64,000 bases of DNA from Streptococcus sp. LPB0220. Lineage in GTDB: Bacteria; Bacillota; Bacilli; Lactobacillales; Streptococcaceae. The notes under the pieces are model-generated. The model had not been told where the DNA came from and did no database searches. It was given only the letters and a program-made list of their open reading frames with translations. The stretch lies in assembly GCF_008727815.1 (NCBI RefSeq), contig NZ_CP044230.1, positions 356,001-420,000 on the forward strand, given 5' to 3'. This document shows, piece after piece, positions 25,642 to 38,874 of this stretch; within the stretch, counting starts at the first letter, position 1, and each line of letters opens with the position of its first letter. The position numbers and the translations under genes were made by a program.

Positions 25642-25670
25642 GAGAAATCTAGTATAATAGTAGAAAATAG

Positions 25671-25705
25671 AAAAGTCTGTGATGATGAAACTCCAGACTT
25701 TTTTC
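25671..25705 (+). terminator. Terminator between DUF711 and the first phosphatase
   Basis: AAAAGTCTG (25671-25679) pairs with CAGACTTTT (25694-25702), followed by TTC. The AGTATAAT at 25651-25658 just upstream may be the -10 of the phosphatase gene. Confidence 0.65.
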
Positions 25706-25722
25706 TTGCAAAAGGAGACAAG

Positions 25723-26412
25723 ATGGCTAAAACAAGATTATTTGTGATTCGTCATGGGAGAACCATGTTTAATACCATTGGCCGTGCTCAAGGCTGGTCC
25801 GATACACCCTTGACAGCAGAAGGAGAACGAGGGATTCAAGCTCTAGGAATCGGCTTGCGTGAGTCCGGTTTGGAGTTTACTCGAGCTTATTCCAGTGATT
25901 CAGGCCGTGCCATTCAGACAATGGGGATCATTCTTGATGAATTGGGCTTGAAAGACCAGATTCCTTATCGCTTTGACAAACGGATCCGCGAGTGGTGTTT
26001 TGGTAGCTTTGATGGGGCCTACGGTGGGGAACTCTTTCACGGTGTCGTGCCGCGCGTGCTGGATGTAGAAGACTATAAGACTTTGACCTTGGAAGACTTG
26101 GCCAATGGCATTTGCCAAGTGGACACAGCGAATTGGGCTGAACCTTGGGAAGTTTTGAAAAGCCGAATTCTAGAAGGTTTTGAAGCTATTGCCAAAGAAG
26201 TAGAAGAAAATGGTGGAGGCAATGCCTTGGTGGTCAGCCATAGTTGGACCATTCAGACCTTGGTTTGCTTGATCGAAGGAAAACCAAATCTCAATCTGCC
26301 TCTTTCAAACGGTAGTGCTACCCTTGTAGAATATGAAGATGGAAAATTGACGGTTAAGGAAGTTGGAGATAGCAGTTACCGTGAGGTCGGTGAAAGCATG
26401 CAAGAATCCTAG
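25723..26412 (+). CDS. Histidine phosphatase family protein (first of a tandem pair)
   Basis: 229 residues of the phosphoglycerate mutase-like superfamily. It has the catalytic RHG in FVIRHGRTMFNTIGRAQGWSDTPLT, an SSDSGRAIQT segment and a C-terminal VVSHSWTI. The last usually reads SHG; here the Gly is Ser, while the His stays. The next gene is a close paralogue with the opposite peculiarity. Substrate unknown; these proteins are not true glycolytic mutases. AAGGAG precedes the start. Confidence 0.85.
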   Translation: MAKTRLFVIRHGRTMFNTIGRAQGWSDTPLTAEGERGIQALGIGLRESGLEFTRAYSSDSGRAIQTMGIILDELGLKDQIPYRFDKRIREWCFGSFDGAYGGELFHGVVPRVLDVEDYKTLTLEDLANGICQVDTANWAEPWEVLKSRILEGFEAIAKEVEENGGGNALVVSHSWTIQTLVCLIEGKPNLNLPLSNGSATLVEYEDGKLTVKEVGDSSYREVGESMQES

Positions 26413-26420
26413 TCCATAAT

Positions 26421-26456
26421 GAAAGGCTGACCCTTTGGTCATGGCCTTTTCTTTTT
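26421..26456 (+). terminator. Terminator after the first phosphatase gene
   Basis: GAAAGGC..GACC pairs with GGTC..GGCCTTTTC across CTTT, followed by TTTTT. It separates the paralogous phosphatase genes into different transcripts; TATAAT at 26502-26507 starts the next. Confidence 0.7.
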
Positions 26457-26535
26457 CACAAAACTTGTAAGAGCTTTCCTACTTTCTTTTTGCAAAAAAT
26501 GATATAATGAAAGAGATACATACGGAGGTAATACA

Positions 26536-27237
26536 ATGACAAAAACCAGATTATATATTGCTCATCATGGAAAAACCATGTTTAATACCATTGGGCGGGC
26601 ACAGGGCTGGTCAGACACTCCGCTGACAGAAGCAGGAGAGCGTGGAATTCGAGAATTAGGACTTGGTCTCAAGGAAGCTGGGCTTTCTTTTGAAGAGGCT
26701 GTTTCGAGTGATTCTGGACGCACCATTCAAACTATGGGAATTATTCTTCAAGAACTTGGTCTGACAGGAAAAATCCCTTATCGTTATGACAAACGGATCC
26801 GCGAGTGGTGTTTTGGTAGTTTTGACGGTGCTTATGATGGTGATCTCTTTATGGGGGTCTTACCTCGTGTCTTTAAGGTCGATGATTTCCATCAGTTGAG
26901 CCTAATGGAGTTAGCAGAAGGAATCGTCGAAGTGGATACCACTGGTTGGGCTGAATCCTGGGGAACCTTGAGTGGCCGGATCCTAGAAGGATTTGAAGCT
27001 ATCGCAAAAGAGGTCGAAGCAGCTGGCGGTGGTAATGCTATTGTGGTTAGCCATGGCATGACGATTACGACCTTGATTTATCTCATCGATCCAAAAGCGG
27101 TCGAAGAATTAGTCTTGGACAACGGAAGCGTAACGGTTTTGTCTTATGAAGATAGCGCCTTTCATATTGAAAAGATTGGGGATCTATCTTATCGTAAGGT
27201 TGGAGCAAAACTCCTAGAGGATGGTCATGACGAATAA
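26536..27237 (+). CDS. Histidine phosphatase-like protein with altered RHG motif
   Basis: 233 residues, about two-thirds identical by eye to the preceding gene product. The N-terminal motif reads YIAHHGKTMFNTIG, so the phosphate-binding Arg of RHG is replaced by His. The C-terminal motif is canonical, VVSHGMTITTL. Loss of the Arg should change or abolish classical phosphatase activity. Its 3' end overlaps the ldcB start by 11 bases, so the two are co-translated. Confidence 0.85.
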   Translation: MTKTRLYIAHHGKTMFNTIGRAQGWSDTPLTEAGERGIRELGLGLKEAGLSFEEAVSSDSGRTIQTMGIILQELGLTGKIPYRYDKRIREWCFGSFDGAYDGDLFMGVLPRVFKVDDFHQLSLMELAEGIVEVDTTGWAESWGTLSGRILEGFEAIAKEVEAAGGGNAIVVSHGMTITTLIYLIDPKAVEELVLDNGSVTVLSYEDSAFHIEKIGDLSYRKVGAKLLEDGHDE

Positions 27238-28000
27238 GTATAGACGCGCACGAAAAAAACGTAAGAAATGGTGGCCTTACCTATTGAGTTTCTTTCTTCT
27301 TGTGGTCCTTGGATCGGGAATTGGTGCTTACTTAGCGAAGCCAAGCTTGTTTTCAGGGCTTCAGTTTTGGAAGGCTAAAAAAACAGCTGTAACGACTCCC
27401 TCTTCTTCTAAGAAAAAGAAAGAAAAATCAGATTTACCAGCCGTTTCGACAAAAGACTGGCAGTTGATCTTGGTCAATCGTGATAATGTGAAGCCTGAGT
27501 TGAACCCACAATTGACAGATGTGGATGCTATCAAAGTGGATAGTCGGATTGTAGAACCAACTCGTCAATTTTTAGAAGCGGCTCGAAAAATTGCCCCAGA
27601 AGAAACCTTGATATCAGGCTATCGAAGTGTGGCCGAGCAAACAGAGCTCTATAATGAGCGTGTTGCGCAACTAGAGGCTAGCGGCCTTTCGCACGAAGAA
27701 GCTGAAAAGCAGGTGCAGACCCAGGTACAGGTCCCTGGTGCGAGTGAACACCAGACAGGACTTGCCATTGATATGAGTGTCGAAGCTGGCCAAAGTGATG
27801 AGTTGGGCATGCAGCTGGCTGCCATCGCACCGCAATATGGCTTTGTGCTTCGCTACCCAGATGGGAAGAGCAACATCACGGGTGTGAATTTTGAGAATTG
27901 GCATTTCCGTTATGTTGGCGTAGAAAATGCTCAGTATATGGCCAAGCATCAGCTAGTATTGGAAGAATATATTCAGCTATTGAAAAAAGCTGGCAAATAA
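27227..28000 (+). CDS. ldcB: LdcB/DacB-type M15 L,D- or D,D-carboxypeptidase
   Basis: 257 residues. One N-terminal membrane anchor (WWPYLLSFFLLVVLGSGIGAYLA), a Lys/Ser linker, then a VanY/LdcB peptidase domain. Its zinc and active-site motifs are SGYRSVAEQTELYN, GASEHQTGLAIDMS (H-x6-D) and ENWHFRYVG (W-H). It trims stem peptides of peptidoglycan outside the membrane. In pneumococcus the LdcB/DacB homologue converts tetrapeptides to tripeptides. The start at 27227 is preferred over 27221 because of the AGAGGAT ribosome site. Confidence 0.88.
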   Translation: MTNKYRRARKKRKKWWPYLLSFFLLVVLGSGIGAYLAKPSLFSGLQFWKAKKTAVTTPSSSKKKKEKSDLPAVSTKDWQLILVNRDNVKPELNPQLTDVDAIKVDSRIVEPTRQFLEAARKIAPEETLISGYRSVAEQTELYNERVAQLEASGLSHEEAEKQVQTQVQVPGASEHQTGLAIDMSVEAGQSDELGMQLAAIAPQYGFVLRYPDGKSNITGVNFENWHFRYVGVENAQYMAKHQLVLEEYIQLLKKAGK

Positions 28001-28036
28001 GAGGAGATTTACTTCTCTAGGTCTTAAGAATGATTT

Positions 28037-28063
28037 TTAGCACTCTTGAAAAAAGAGTGCTAA
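28037..28063 (+). promoter_or_regulatory. Perfect CIRCE element, also a terminator hairpin
   Basis: TTAGCACTC (28037-28045), 9 bases, GAGTGCTAA (28055-28063): the exact consensus HrcA operator. It is followed by TTTTTTGG, so it can also fold as the terminator of ldcB. It lies upstream of the -35 of hrcA. Confidence 0.88.
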
Positions 28064-28080
28064 TTTTTTGGATTTTTCTC

Positions 28081-28108
28081 TTGACTTTCTTTTGGATGGG
28101 TGTATAAT
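28081..28108 (+). promoter_or_regulatory. hrcA-grpE-dnaK promoter
   Basis: TTGACT (28081-28086), 16 bases, TATAAT (28103-28108). It lies between two CIRCE boxes. Confidence 0.88.
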
Positions 28109-28119
28109 AGAATCATGGT

Positions 28120-28146
28120 TTAGCACTTGAGTGTTTAGAGTGCTAA
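28120..28146 (+). promoter_or_regulatory. Second CIRCE element near the transcription start
   Basis: TTAGCACTT (28120-28128), 9 bases, GAGTGCTAA (28138-28146), one mismatch from consensus. It covers the start region of the hrcA transcript and should block initiation when HrcA is bound. Confidence 0.9.
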
Positions 28147-28168
28147 AAAATGAAAGAGAGGTGAGGTC

Positions 28169-29203
28169 ATGGTTACAGAACGTCAAAATGAGATTCTCAA
28201 TCTTGTTGTCGATATCTTTACCAAGACCCACGAACCAGTCGGTTCAAAAGCGCTACAAGATGTCATTCAATCCAGTAGTGCGACCATTCGAAATGACATG
28301 GCTGCTCTCGAAAAGCAAGGCTTACTAGAAAAAGCCCACACTTCGAGTGGACGGCTGCCTAGCCGAGCTGGTTTCCAATATTTTGTTCAGAACTCGCTTG
28401 ATCTAGAGCTGATTGATGAGCAAGATGTCTACCAGGTGGTGAAAGCCTTTGATTTCGAAGCCTTTAAGTTAGACGATATCTTGGATGCTACGGCCAAGTT
28501 ACTAGCCCAGATGACGGGTTACACCGCAGTGATTCAGGATGTTGAACCGACACGTCAGCGCTTGACTGGTTTTGAAATTGTTCCATTATCCAATCACGAT
28601 GCCTTAGCAGTTCTGACCTTGGATGAATCAAAGCCTGTCACCGTCCAGTTTGCCATTCCAAAGAATTTCTTAACCAGTGACTTGGAAATCTTCCATCAGC
28701 TGGTTCAAGAACGCTTCATTGGAAATACAGTTTTGGATATCCACTACCGCTTGCGGACGGAGATTCCACAGATTGTACAGCGCTATTTCAAGACGACAGA
28801 CAATGTGCTGGATCTCTTTGATTACGTCTTCTCGCAACTGTTTCAAGAACTGGTCTTTGTAGAAGGAAAGGTTTCATCATTAACCTACGCCGATCTTCAG
28901 ACCTATCAGTTCTTAGACAATCCCCAACATGTGGCCTTGGAGTTGCGAGGGGGAATGCCAGAAGACCAAATGACCCAGATCCTGGTTGCGGAATCCCAAG
29001 AGAAGGCCTTGAAAAATGTGACAGTGATTAGTCACAAGTTCTTAGTTCCTTATCGTGGGATGGCCCTCATGCATGTGATCGGTCCCGTAGAGATGGACTA
29101 CAGGCGTGTGATAAGCCTGGTCAATGTTATCGGCCGAGTACTGGTCATGAAGTTGACGGATTACTACCGTTACCTCAATAGCAACCATTATGAAGTAAAT
29201 TAA
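28169..29203 (+). CDS. hrcA: Heat-inducible transcription repressor HrcA
   Basis: 344 residues, the usual length. The N-terminal winged helix begins [29 protein letters not shown] and continues [30 protein letters not shown]-like middle and dimerisation regions follow, with a C-terminal [20 protein letters not shown]. It binds the CIRCE boxes upstream and represses its own operon; GroEL is its usual helper. GAGGTGAGG precedes the ATG. Confidence 0.97.
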   Translation: MVTERQNEILNLVVDIFTKTHEPVGSKALQDVIQSSSATIRNDMAALEKQGLLEKAHTSSGRLPSRAGFQYFVQNSLDLELIDEQDVYQVVKAFDFEAFKLDDILDATAKLLAQMTGYTAVIQDVEPTRQRLTGFEIVPLSNHDALAVLTLDESKPVTVQFAIPKNFLTSDLEIFHQLVQERFIGNTVLDIHYRLRTEIPQIVQRYFKTTDNVLDLFDYVFSQLFQELVFVEGKVSSLTYADLQTYQFLDNPQHVALELRGGMPEDQMTQILVAESQEKALKNVTVISHKFLVPYRGMALMHVIGPVEMDYRRVISLVNVIGRVLVMKLTDYYRYLNSNHYEVN

Positions 29204-29227
29204 GACCAAATGAAAGGGGTGTATGCC

Positions 29228-29752
29228 TTGACAGAAGATATCAAAAAAGAAGACGTGAAAGAAGAGGAAGTTGCCCAAACAACTGAAGAAGTTGTAGAGG
29301 AAAGCAACCAACCTTCTGAGTTAGAAGAAGCACAAGCGCGTGCCGAAGAATTTGAAAACAAATACCTTCGTGCTCATGCAGAAATGCAAAATATTCAGCG
29401 CCGTGCTAATGAAGAACGTCAACAATTACAAAAATACCGTAGCCAAGATTTGGCAAAAGCGATCTTACCATCACTGGACAACCTCGAACGTGCCCTTGCC
29501 GTAGAAGGATTGACAGATGATGTGAAGAAGGGCTTAGAAATGGTCCAAGAAAGTTTGGTACATGCTCTGAAAGAAGAAGGAATTGAAGAAATTCCAGCGG
29601 ACGGAGCCTTTGACCATAACTACCACATGGCCATCCAAACCTTGCCTGCAGATGACGAACATCCAGCAGACACCATCGCACAAGTCTTCCAAAAAGGCTA
29701 CAAACTCCATGACCGCATCCTACGCCCAGCCATGGTAGTGGTTTATAACTAG
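29228..29752 (+). CDS. grpE: Nucleotide exchange factor GrpE (TTG start)
   Basis: 174 residues. An acidic disordered N-terminus ([21 protein letters not shown]) is followed by the long coiled coil ([22 protein letters not shown]) and the C-terminal beta domain with [13 protein letters not shown] and [15 protein letters not shown]. It releases ADP from DnaK. An ATG at 29210 is in frame, but it lies on the ribosome site itself. AAAGGGG (29213-29219) is placed 8 bases before TTG 29228, so TTG is the likely start. An overlapping ATG-CCT-TGA precedes it. Confidence 0.93.
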   Translation: MTEDIKKEDVKEEEVAQTTEEVVEESNQPSELEEAQARAEEFENKYLRAHAEMQNIQRRANEERQQLQKYRSQDLAKAILPSLDNLERALAVEGLTDDVKKGLEMVQESLVHALKEEGIEEIPADGAFDHNYHMAIQTLPADDEHPADTIAQVFQKGYKLHDRILRPAMVVVYN

Positions 29753-30079
29753 GCAATTCTGACGGTAGCTAAAGCAACTCGTCAGAAAACGGCAATCGCT
29801 ATGGCGTTTGCCTAGCCTCCTTACTAACTCGTCGTCGAAATAATATCGATTTCGACTCCTCGTGTCGTAACATAATAGAAACCTTGTCCGAAACGACACT
29901 AAACTATGAAAGAAAGATAAACAATGGTTCAGCTTTACCAATAGTGAGCGAAGCGAACCAAAGGCGATACTCTTCGCCGTGGCGCTATCTTCGCAAACTT
30001 TGAGACATTAGGCTCAAAGTTTAGTCAAAGAGATTGACGAAGTCAAGCTCTGACGGCGTCGCCACTTAAGAAGAGTATC
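29751..30079 (+). other. Highly structured 330-bp spacer between grpE and dnaK
   Basis: No gene. A first module (29751-29815) has TAGGCAA/TTGCCTA enclosing CTGACG/CGTCAG and AACG/CGTT stems. A middle stretch has GTCGAAAT/ATTTCGAC and GTGTCGT/ACGACAC. A last module (29966-30079) is closed by GATACTCTT (29966-29974) with AAGAGTATC (30071-30079) and contains the perfect 10-bp hairpin AAACTTTGAG/CTCAAAGTTT (29995-30022). No promoter or CIRCE is evident. It probably consists of intergenic repeats that fold in the operon mRNA. Confidence 0.6.
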
Positions 30080-30107
30080 AAAAAGAAAAAAAGAAGATAA
30101 AACTTAA

Positions 30108-31943
<1,836 letters not shown>

Positions 31944-31960
31944 GATGCAAAGCCCGTTAA

Positions 31961-32037
31961 AACCTCACAGTGAAAATAGGAAATCTGACGCAGAAACTTT
32001 AGTTTCTAGAAAGATTTATCTTTTTCACCAAGAGGTT
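31961..32037 (+). other. Long hairpin after dnaK
   Basis: AACCTC/GAGGTT (31961-31966, 32032-32037), GTGAAAA/TTTTCAC (31970-31976, 32022-32028), AAATC/GATTT and a tip AGAAACT/AGTTTCT (31992-32007) stack into one 77-base hairpin. There is no T-run, so it is more likely an mRNA-stabilising or repeat structure than a terminator. Confidence 0.55.
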
Positions 32038-32106
32038 AGGGCGTGCTCAATTCAGCATTACTAGTTTGATTTTTAAAACTTAAACTAGTAAGTATAAGAA
32101 GAAATC

Positions 32107-32134
32107 CAGAGGTTGCAACCCAGCCTCTGTTTTT
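32107..32134 (+). terminator. Terminator of the hrcA-grpE-dnaK operon
   Basis: CAGAGG (32107-32112) pairs with CCTCTG (32124-32129), followed by TTTTT. A -10-like TAAAAT for the next gene follows at 32138-32143. Confidence 0.75.
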
Positions 32135-32157
32135 CGGTAAAATAGAGGATGTTGCCT

Positions 32158-32790
32158 ATGAAAAAAGTACTTTGTATCATTTATCCTAATTTTTCTCTTT
32201 ATGAGATAACCGCTTTAACAAGTACTTTAGCTCTGTCTTTTGATGTCACGATTGATTATGTCGCTTCAGATCATTCGATGGTGGTCTCTGAGGATGGCTT
32301 GCTCTGTCAACCGACCAAAACACTAGATCAAATCTGTATAGAAGAGTATTCTTGTGTGATTTTGCCAGGAATGGTCAATATAGGGCCTGCTCTACAGGAT
32401 GAGAAATTGATTTCGTTTTTGAGGGACCTTGGTGAGCAAGATATCCTCATTGCAGCCATTTCTTCAGCGCCTCTTTTATTAGCGAAAGCAGGTTTGCTGA
32501 ACGATACGAAATTTACAGGTGGAATTTGGCAAAACTTCTTTGATTATTTTGAATTTCTTCCACGTGAGAATTTCCAACCGAAAGTGGTTGTGCAAGATAA
32601 ACAGATCATTACGGCTATCGGTTTTGCCCATCAAGAGTTTGCAAGGAAAGTGATTCTAAGTTTAGGCTTGGCAGAGAATACGGACAACTATTTTAAAGAA
32701 CGAAACGACTACTCAGAAGAGGATTTGATATTTACTCTATCAGACCAAGAGTTTGATCAAGTGAAGCAAAGTATAGAAAACAGCCTCTAA
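32158..32790 (+). CDS. DJ-1/PfpI family protein lacking the nucleophile Cys
   Basis: 210 residues of the DJ-1/ThiJ/PfpI fold: KKVLCIIYPNFSLYEITAL with the conserved Glu, CVILPGMVNIG, then the nucleophile elbow. That elbow normally reads A-I-C-x-x-P; here it is AAISSAPLLLAKAGLL, so Cys is replaced by Ser. The C-terminal part has a lid-like HQEFARKVILSLGLAEN. Classical DJ-1 glyoxalase or deglycase chemistry would not be expected; a ligand-binding or sensor role is possible. Insertion between dnaK and dnaJ suggests a stress link. The start at 32158 (MKKVLC) is preferred; ATG 32149 is also in frame. Confidence 0.78.
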   Translation: MKKVLCIIYPNFSLYEITALTSTLALSFDVTIDYVASDHSMVVSEDGLLCQPTKTLDQICIEEYSCVILPGMVNIGPALQDEKLISFLRDLGEQDILIAAISSAPLLLAKAGLLNDTKFTGGIWQNFFDYFEFLPRENFQPKVVVQDKQIITAIGFAHQEFARKVILSLGLAENTDNYFKERNDYSEEDLIFTLSDQEFDQVKQSIENSL

Positions 32791-32814
32791 AGATGTACAT
32801 GAAAATTATAGAAA

Positions 32815-32996
32815 GGAACAAAGAGTGTTCGTAACTGAACACGGGTTCCAGAAATTCTTACTCAATATGAAAGAAAGGAACAAAGAGCGTTCGGGGAATT
32901 GAACTCGAGCGGAAAGCTTGGAAATTAGATAAACCGCCTAAGAAATCAGGATTTCTTGTCGGTTTCCTAAATTTCAGTCGCTTTCTGTTCGCTCTT
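32815..32996 (+). other. Structured duplicated spacer upstream of dnaJ
   Basis: The words GAAAGGAACAAAGAG and GTTCG occur twice (from 32811 and 32875), each followed by a GTTC/GAAC hairpin. The second half is closed by AAGAGCG (32883-32889) with CGCTCTT (32990-32996), and inside it GCGGAAAGC pairs with GCTTTCTGT and AAGAAATC with GATTTCTT. The structure ends 10 bases before the dnaJ ATG, which has no Shine-Dalgarno. Confidence 0.55.
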
Positions 32997-33006
32997 AGTA
33001 TCTTGT

Positions 33007-34140
33007 ATGAACAATACTGAATTTTATGACCGTTTGGGCGTTTCAAAGAATGCATCTCAAGATGAGATCAAGAAAGCCTATCGGAAATTATCTAAAAAAT
33101 ATCACCCAGATATCAACAAGGAGCCTGGTGCTGAGGAAAAGTATAAGGAAGTTCAAGAAGCTTATGAGACTTTGAGTGACGAGCAAAAACGGGCTGCTTA
33201 TGACCAATATGGTGCTGCGGGTGCCAATGGTGGCTTCGATGGCGGAGCAGGTGGTTTTGGTGGCTTTGATGGTGCTGGTTTTGGTGGCTTTGAAGATATC
33301 TTCTCTAGCTTCTTTGGTGGCGGTGCAAGTCGTAATCCAAATGCACCTCGTCAAGGGGATGACCTCCAATACCGCGTCAATCTCAAGTTTGAAGAAGCAA
33401 TTTTTGGTGCGGAAAAAGAAGTCAAGTACCATCGGGAAGCTAGCTGTCATACCTGTCATGGTTCTGGGGCTAAGCCAGGGACTAGTCCGGTGACCTGTGG
33501 ACGCTGTCATGGTTCTGGAGTCATCAATGTGGATACGCAAACCCCTCTTGGGATGATGCGACGTCAAGTGACCTGTGATGTCTGTCATGGTCGTGGTCAA
33601 GAAATCAAGGATCCATGTACGACTTGTCGTGGAACAGGTCATGAAAAACAAGCTCATAGCGTGAACGTCAAGATTCCTGCCGGAGTTGAAACGGGTCAAC
33701 AAATCCGCTTAGCTGGTCAAGGAGAAGCTGGCTTTAACGGTGGACCATACGGGGACTTGTATGTTGTTGTCAATGTTGAGCCGAGCGATCGTTTCGAACG
33801 AGATGGCTCAACCATCTACTACAAGTTAGACTTGAACTTTGTTCAAGCAGCTCTTGGAGATACGGTCCATGTGCCAACTGTTCACGGAGATGTCGATTTG
33901 GTCATTCCTGAAGGAACCCAAACCGGTAAGAAATTCCGCCTCCGTGGAAAAGGGGCTCCAAGCTTGCGTGGTGGTGCTATGGGGGATCAATATGTATCTG
34001 TCAATGTCGTCACCCCAACTGGTTTAAATGACAAGCAAAAAGAAGCCCTTCAAGCCTTTGCGGAAGCAAGTGATTTGAAGGTCAACCCAAAGAAAAAAGG
34101 GTTCTTTGACAAGGTCAAAGATGCTTTAGATGATTTATAA
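33007..34140 (+). CDS. dnaJ: Chaperone DnaJ (Hsp40)
   Basis: 377 residues. J domain with HPD ([18 protein letters not shown]), a Gly/Phe-rich linker ([18 protein letters not shown]), the four-repeat zinc domain ([32 protein letters not shown]) and the substrate-binding C-terminal domains. It delivers unfolded clients to DnaK and stimulates its ATPase. No ribosome site precedes the ATG, unusual for this gene; the upstream structure may matter for translation. Confidence 0.97.
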   Translation: MNNTEFYDRLGVSKNASQDEIKKAYRKLSKKYHPDINKEPGAEEKYKEVQEAYETLSDEQKRAAYDQYGAAGANGGFDGGAGGFGGFDGAGFGGFEDIFSSFFGGGASRNPNAPRQGDDLQYRVNLKFEEAIFGAEKEVKYHREASCHTCHGSGAKPGTSPVTCGRCHGSGVINVDTQTPLGMMRRQVTCDVCHGRGQEIKDPCTTCRGTGHEKQAHSVNVKIPAGVETGQQIRLAGQGEAGFNGGPYGDLYVVVNVEPSDRFERDGSTIYYKLDLNFVQAALGDTVHVPTVHGDVDLVIPEGTQTGKKFRLRGKGAPSLRGGAMGDQYVSVNVVTPTGLNDKQKEALQAFAEASDLKVNPKKKGFFDKVKDALDDL

Positions 34141-34145
34141 GAATG

Positions 34146-34184
34146 AACGAGTTTCCTTTTGAGTAAGGAGCTCGTTTTATTTTG
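34146..34184 (+). terminator. Terminator after dnaJ
   Basis: AACGAG (34146-34151) pairs with CTCGTT (34171-34176), with CCTT/AAGG inside, followed by TTATTTT. Confidence 0.7.
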
Positions 34185-34235
34185 GATCGAATCCAAGAAC
34201 TTCCTCTCCTAATTAAAGAATAATGAGAACCTTCA

Positions 34236-34280
34236 TTGAATTTATTAAGATATCGTGGTAAATTTAAGAAAACGATTACA
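34236..34280 (+). promoter_or_regulatory. Promoter and cre site of the hexosaminidase gene
   Basis: TTGAAT (34236-34241), 17 bases, TAAATT (34259-34264) preceded by TGG. AGAAAACGATTACA (34267-34280) matches the cre consensus at 13 of 14 positions and covers the predicted start site, consistent with CcpA repression as known for pneumococcal strH. Confidence 0.7.
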
Positions 34281-34292
34281 AAGACAATTTAG

Positions 34293-37838
<3,546 letters not shown>

Positions 37839-37870
37839 GACCTAGTAGATTTGTAACAGGTCGAAGTTGG

Positions 37871-38045
37871 GAGAGTGGGACAGAAATCGGTAATTCGTTA
37901 GAATTCGATTTCGTCGTCCCACCTCCGCACAGTTGAGTAGGGCTGTAAAAGCTGATGAAATCAGCGTAGTAGAGCCCACTCAACCACTGCGTCTTGCTCG
38001 ACAATCCAAAAATAATTGAGAGGCTAGGACTTTTGTCCCAGCCTC
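37871..38045 (+). repeat. 175-bp intergenic repeat, copy 2
   Basis: Almost identical to 23737-23912, in the same orientation, directly after the hexosaminidase gene. Ends in a GAGGCTAGGAC/GTCCCAGCCTC hairpin plus T-run, so it likely terminates that transcript. Confidence 0.85.
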
Positions 38046-38092
38046 TTTTTGTACTTGCAAAACTGTACCCGGACAGTTTGAATTTTTCACTC

Positions 38093-38121
38093 TTGTAACC
38101 CCTTCTATATCCTGCTAAAAT
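38093..38121 (+). promoter_or_regulatory. truA operon promoter, start site predicted on the ATG
   Basis: TTGTAA (38093-38098), 17 bases, extended -10 TGCTAAAAT (TAAAAT 38116-38121). The truA ATG begins 7 bases after the -10 and has no Shine-Dalgarno, predicting a leaderless mRNA. Confidence 0.65.
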
Positions 38122-38127
38122 AAAACC

Positions 38128-38874
38128 ATGACACGATACAAAGCAACCATTTCATATGACGGGACCTTGTTTGCAGGGTTTCAACGCCAACCGCATGCCC
38201 GTAGTGTGCAAGAGGAAATCGAGAAGACCTTGACGCGCCTCAATCAAGGAACCCCTGTTACCGTTCATGGAGCGGGGCGAACGGATTCCGGTGTCCATGC
38301 TCTTGGCCAGGTGATTCATTTTGATCTCCCCCAAGCGCGGGACGAGGAGAAGCTTCGCTTTGCCCTCGATACCCAAACCCCAGAGGATATTGATTTCATC
38401 CGAGTGGAGCAAGTAGAAGATGACTTTCACTCACGCTACAAGAAGCACAGCAAGACCTATGAATTTATCGTGGATTATGGTCGTCCCAAGAACCCCATGA
38501 TGCGCCACTATGCCACCCACTATCCTTATCCTTTGGATGTGGAAAAGATGCAAGCAGCCATCCAAAAGTTGGAGGGAACCCATGATTTCACCGGTTTCAC
38601 AGCTTCAGGAACCAGTGTGGAAGACAAGGTTCGTACGATTACAGAGGCTCGCTTGGTCGAGGATGCAGAACATCATCGCCTTGTCTTTACCTTTTCGGGC
38701 AATGGTTTTCTCTACAAGCAAATCCGCAATATGGTGGGAACTTTGTTGAAGATTGGAAATGATCGGATGCCGATCGAGCAGATCGATCTAATTTTAGAAA
38801 AGAAGGACCGCAATCTAGCAGGTCCTACAGCAGCGCCAAATGGCTTATATTTAAAGGAGATCCGTTATGAGTAA
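38128..38874 (+). CDS. truA: tRNA pseudouridine(38-40) synthase TruA
   Basis: 248 residues. Has the catalytic Asp motif [18 protein letters not shown], then [18 protein letters not shown] and [20 protein letters not shown]. It converts uridines 38-40 of the anticodon stem to pseudouridine. The first gene of an operon with pdxK, an ECF S-component and TIGR01440; it overlaps pdxK by 8 bases. Its 5' end appears leaderless. Confidence 0.96.
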   Translation: MTRYKATISYDGTLFAGFQRQPHARSVQEEIEKTLTRLNQGTPVTVHGAGRTDSGVHALGQVIHFDLPQARDEEKLRFALDTQTPEDIDFIRVEQVEDDFHSRYKKHSKTYEFIVDYGRPKNPMMRHYATHYPYPLDVEKMQAAIQKLEGTHDFTGFTASGTSVEDKVRTITEARLVEDAEHHRLVFTFSGNGFLYKQIRNMVGTLLKIGNDRMPIEQIDLILEKKDRNLAGPTAAPNGLYLKEIRYE

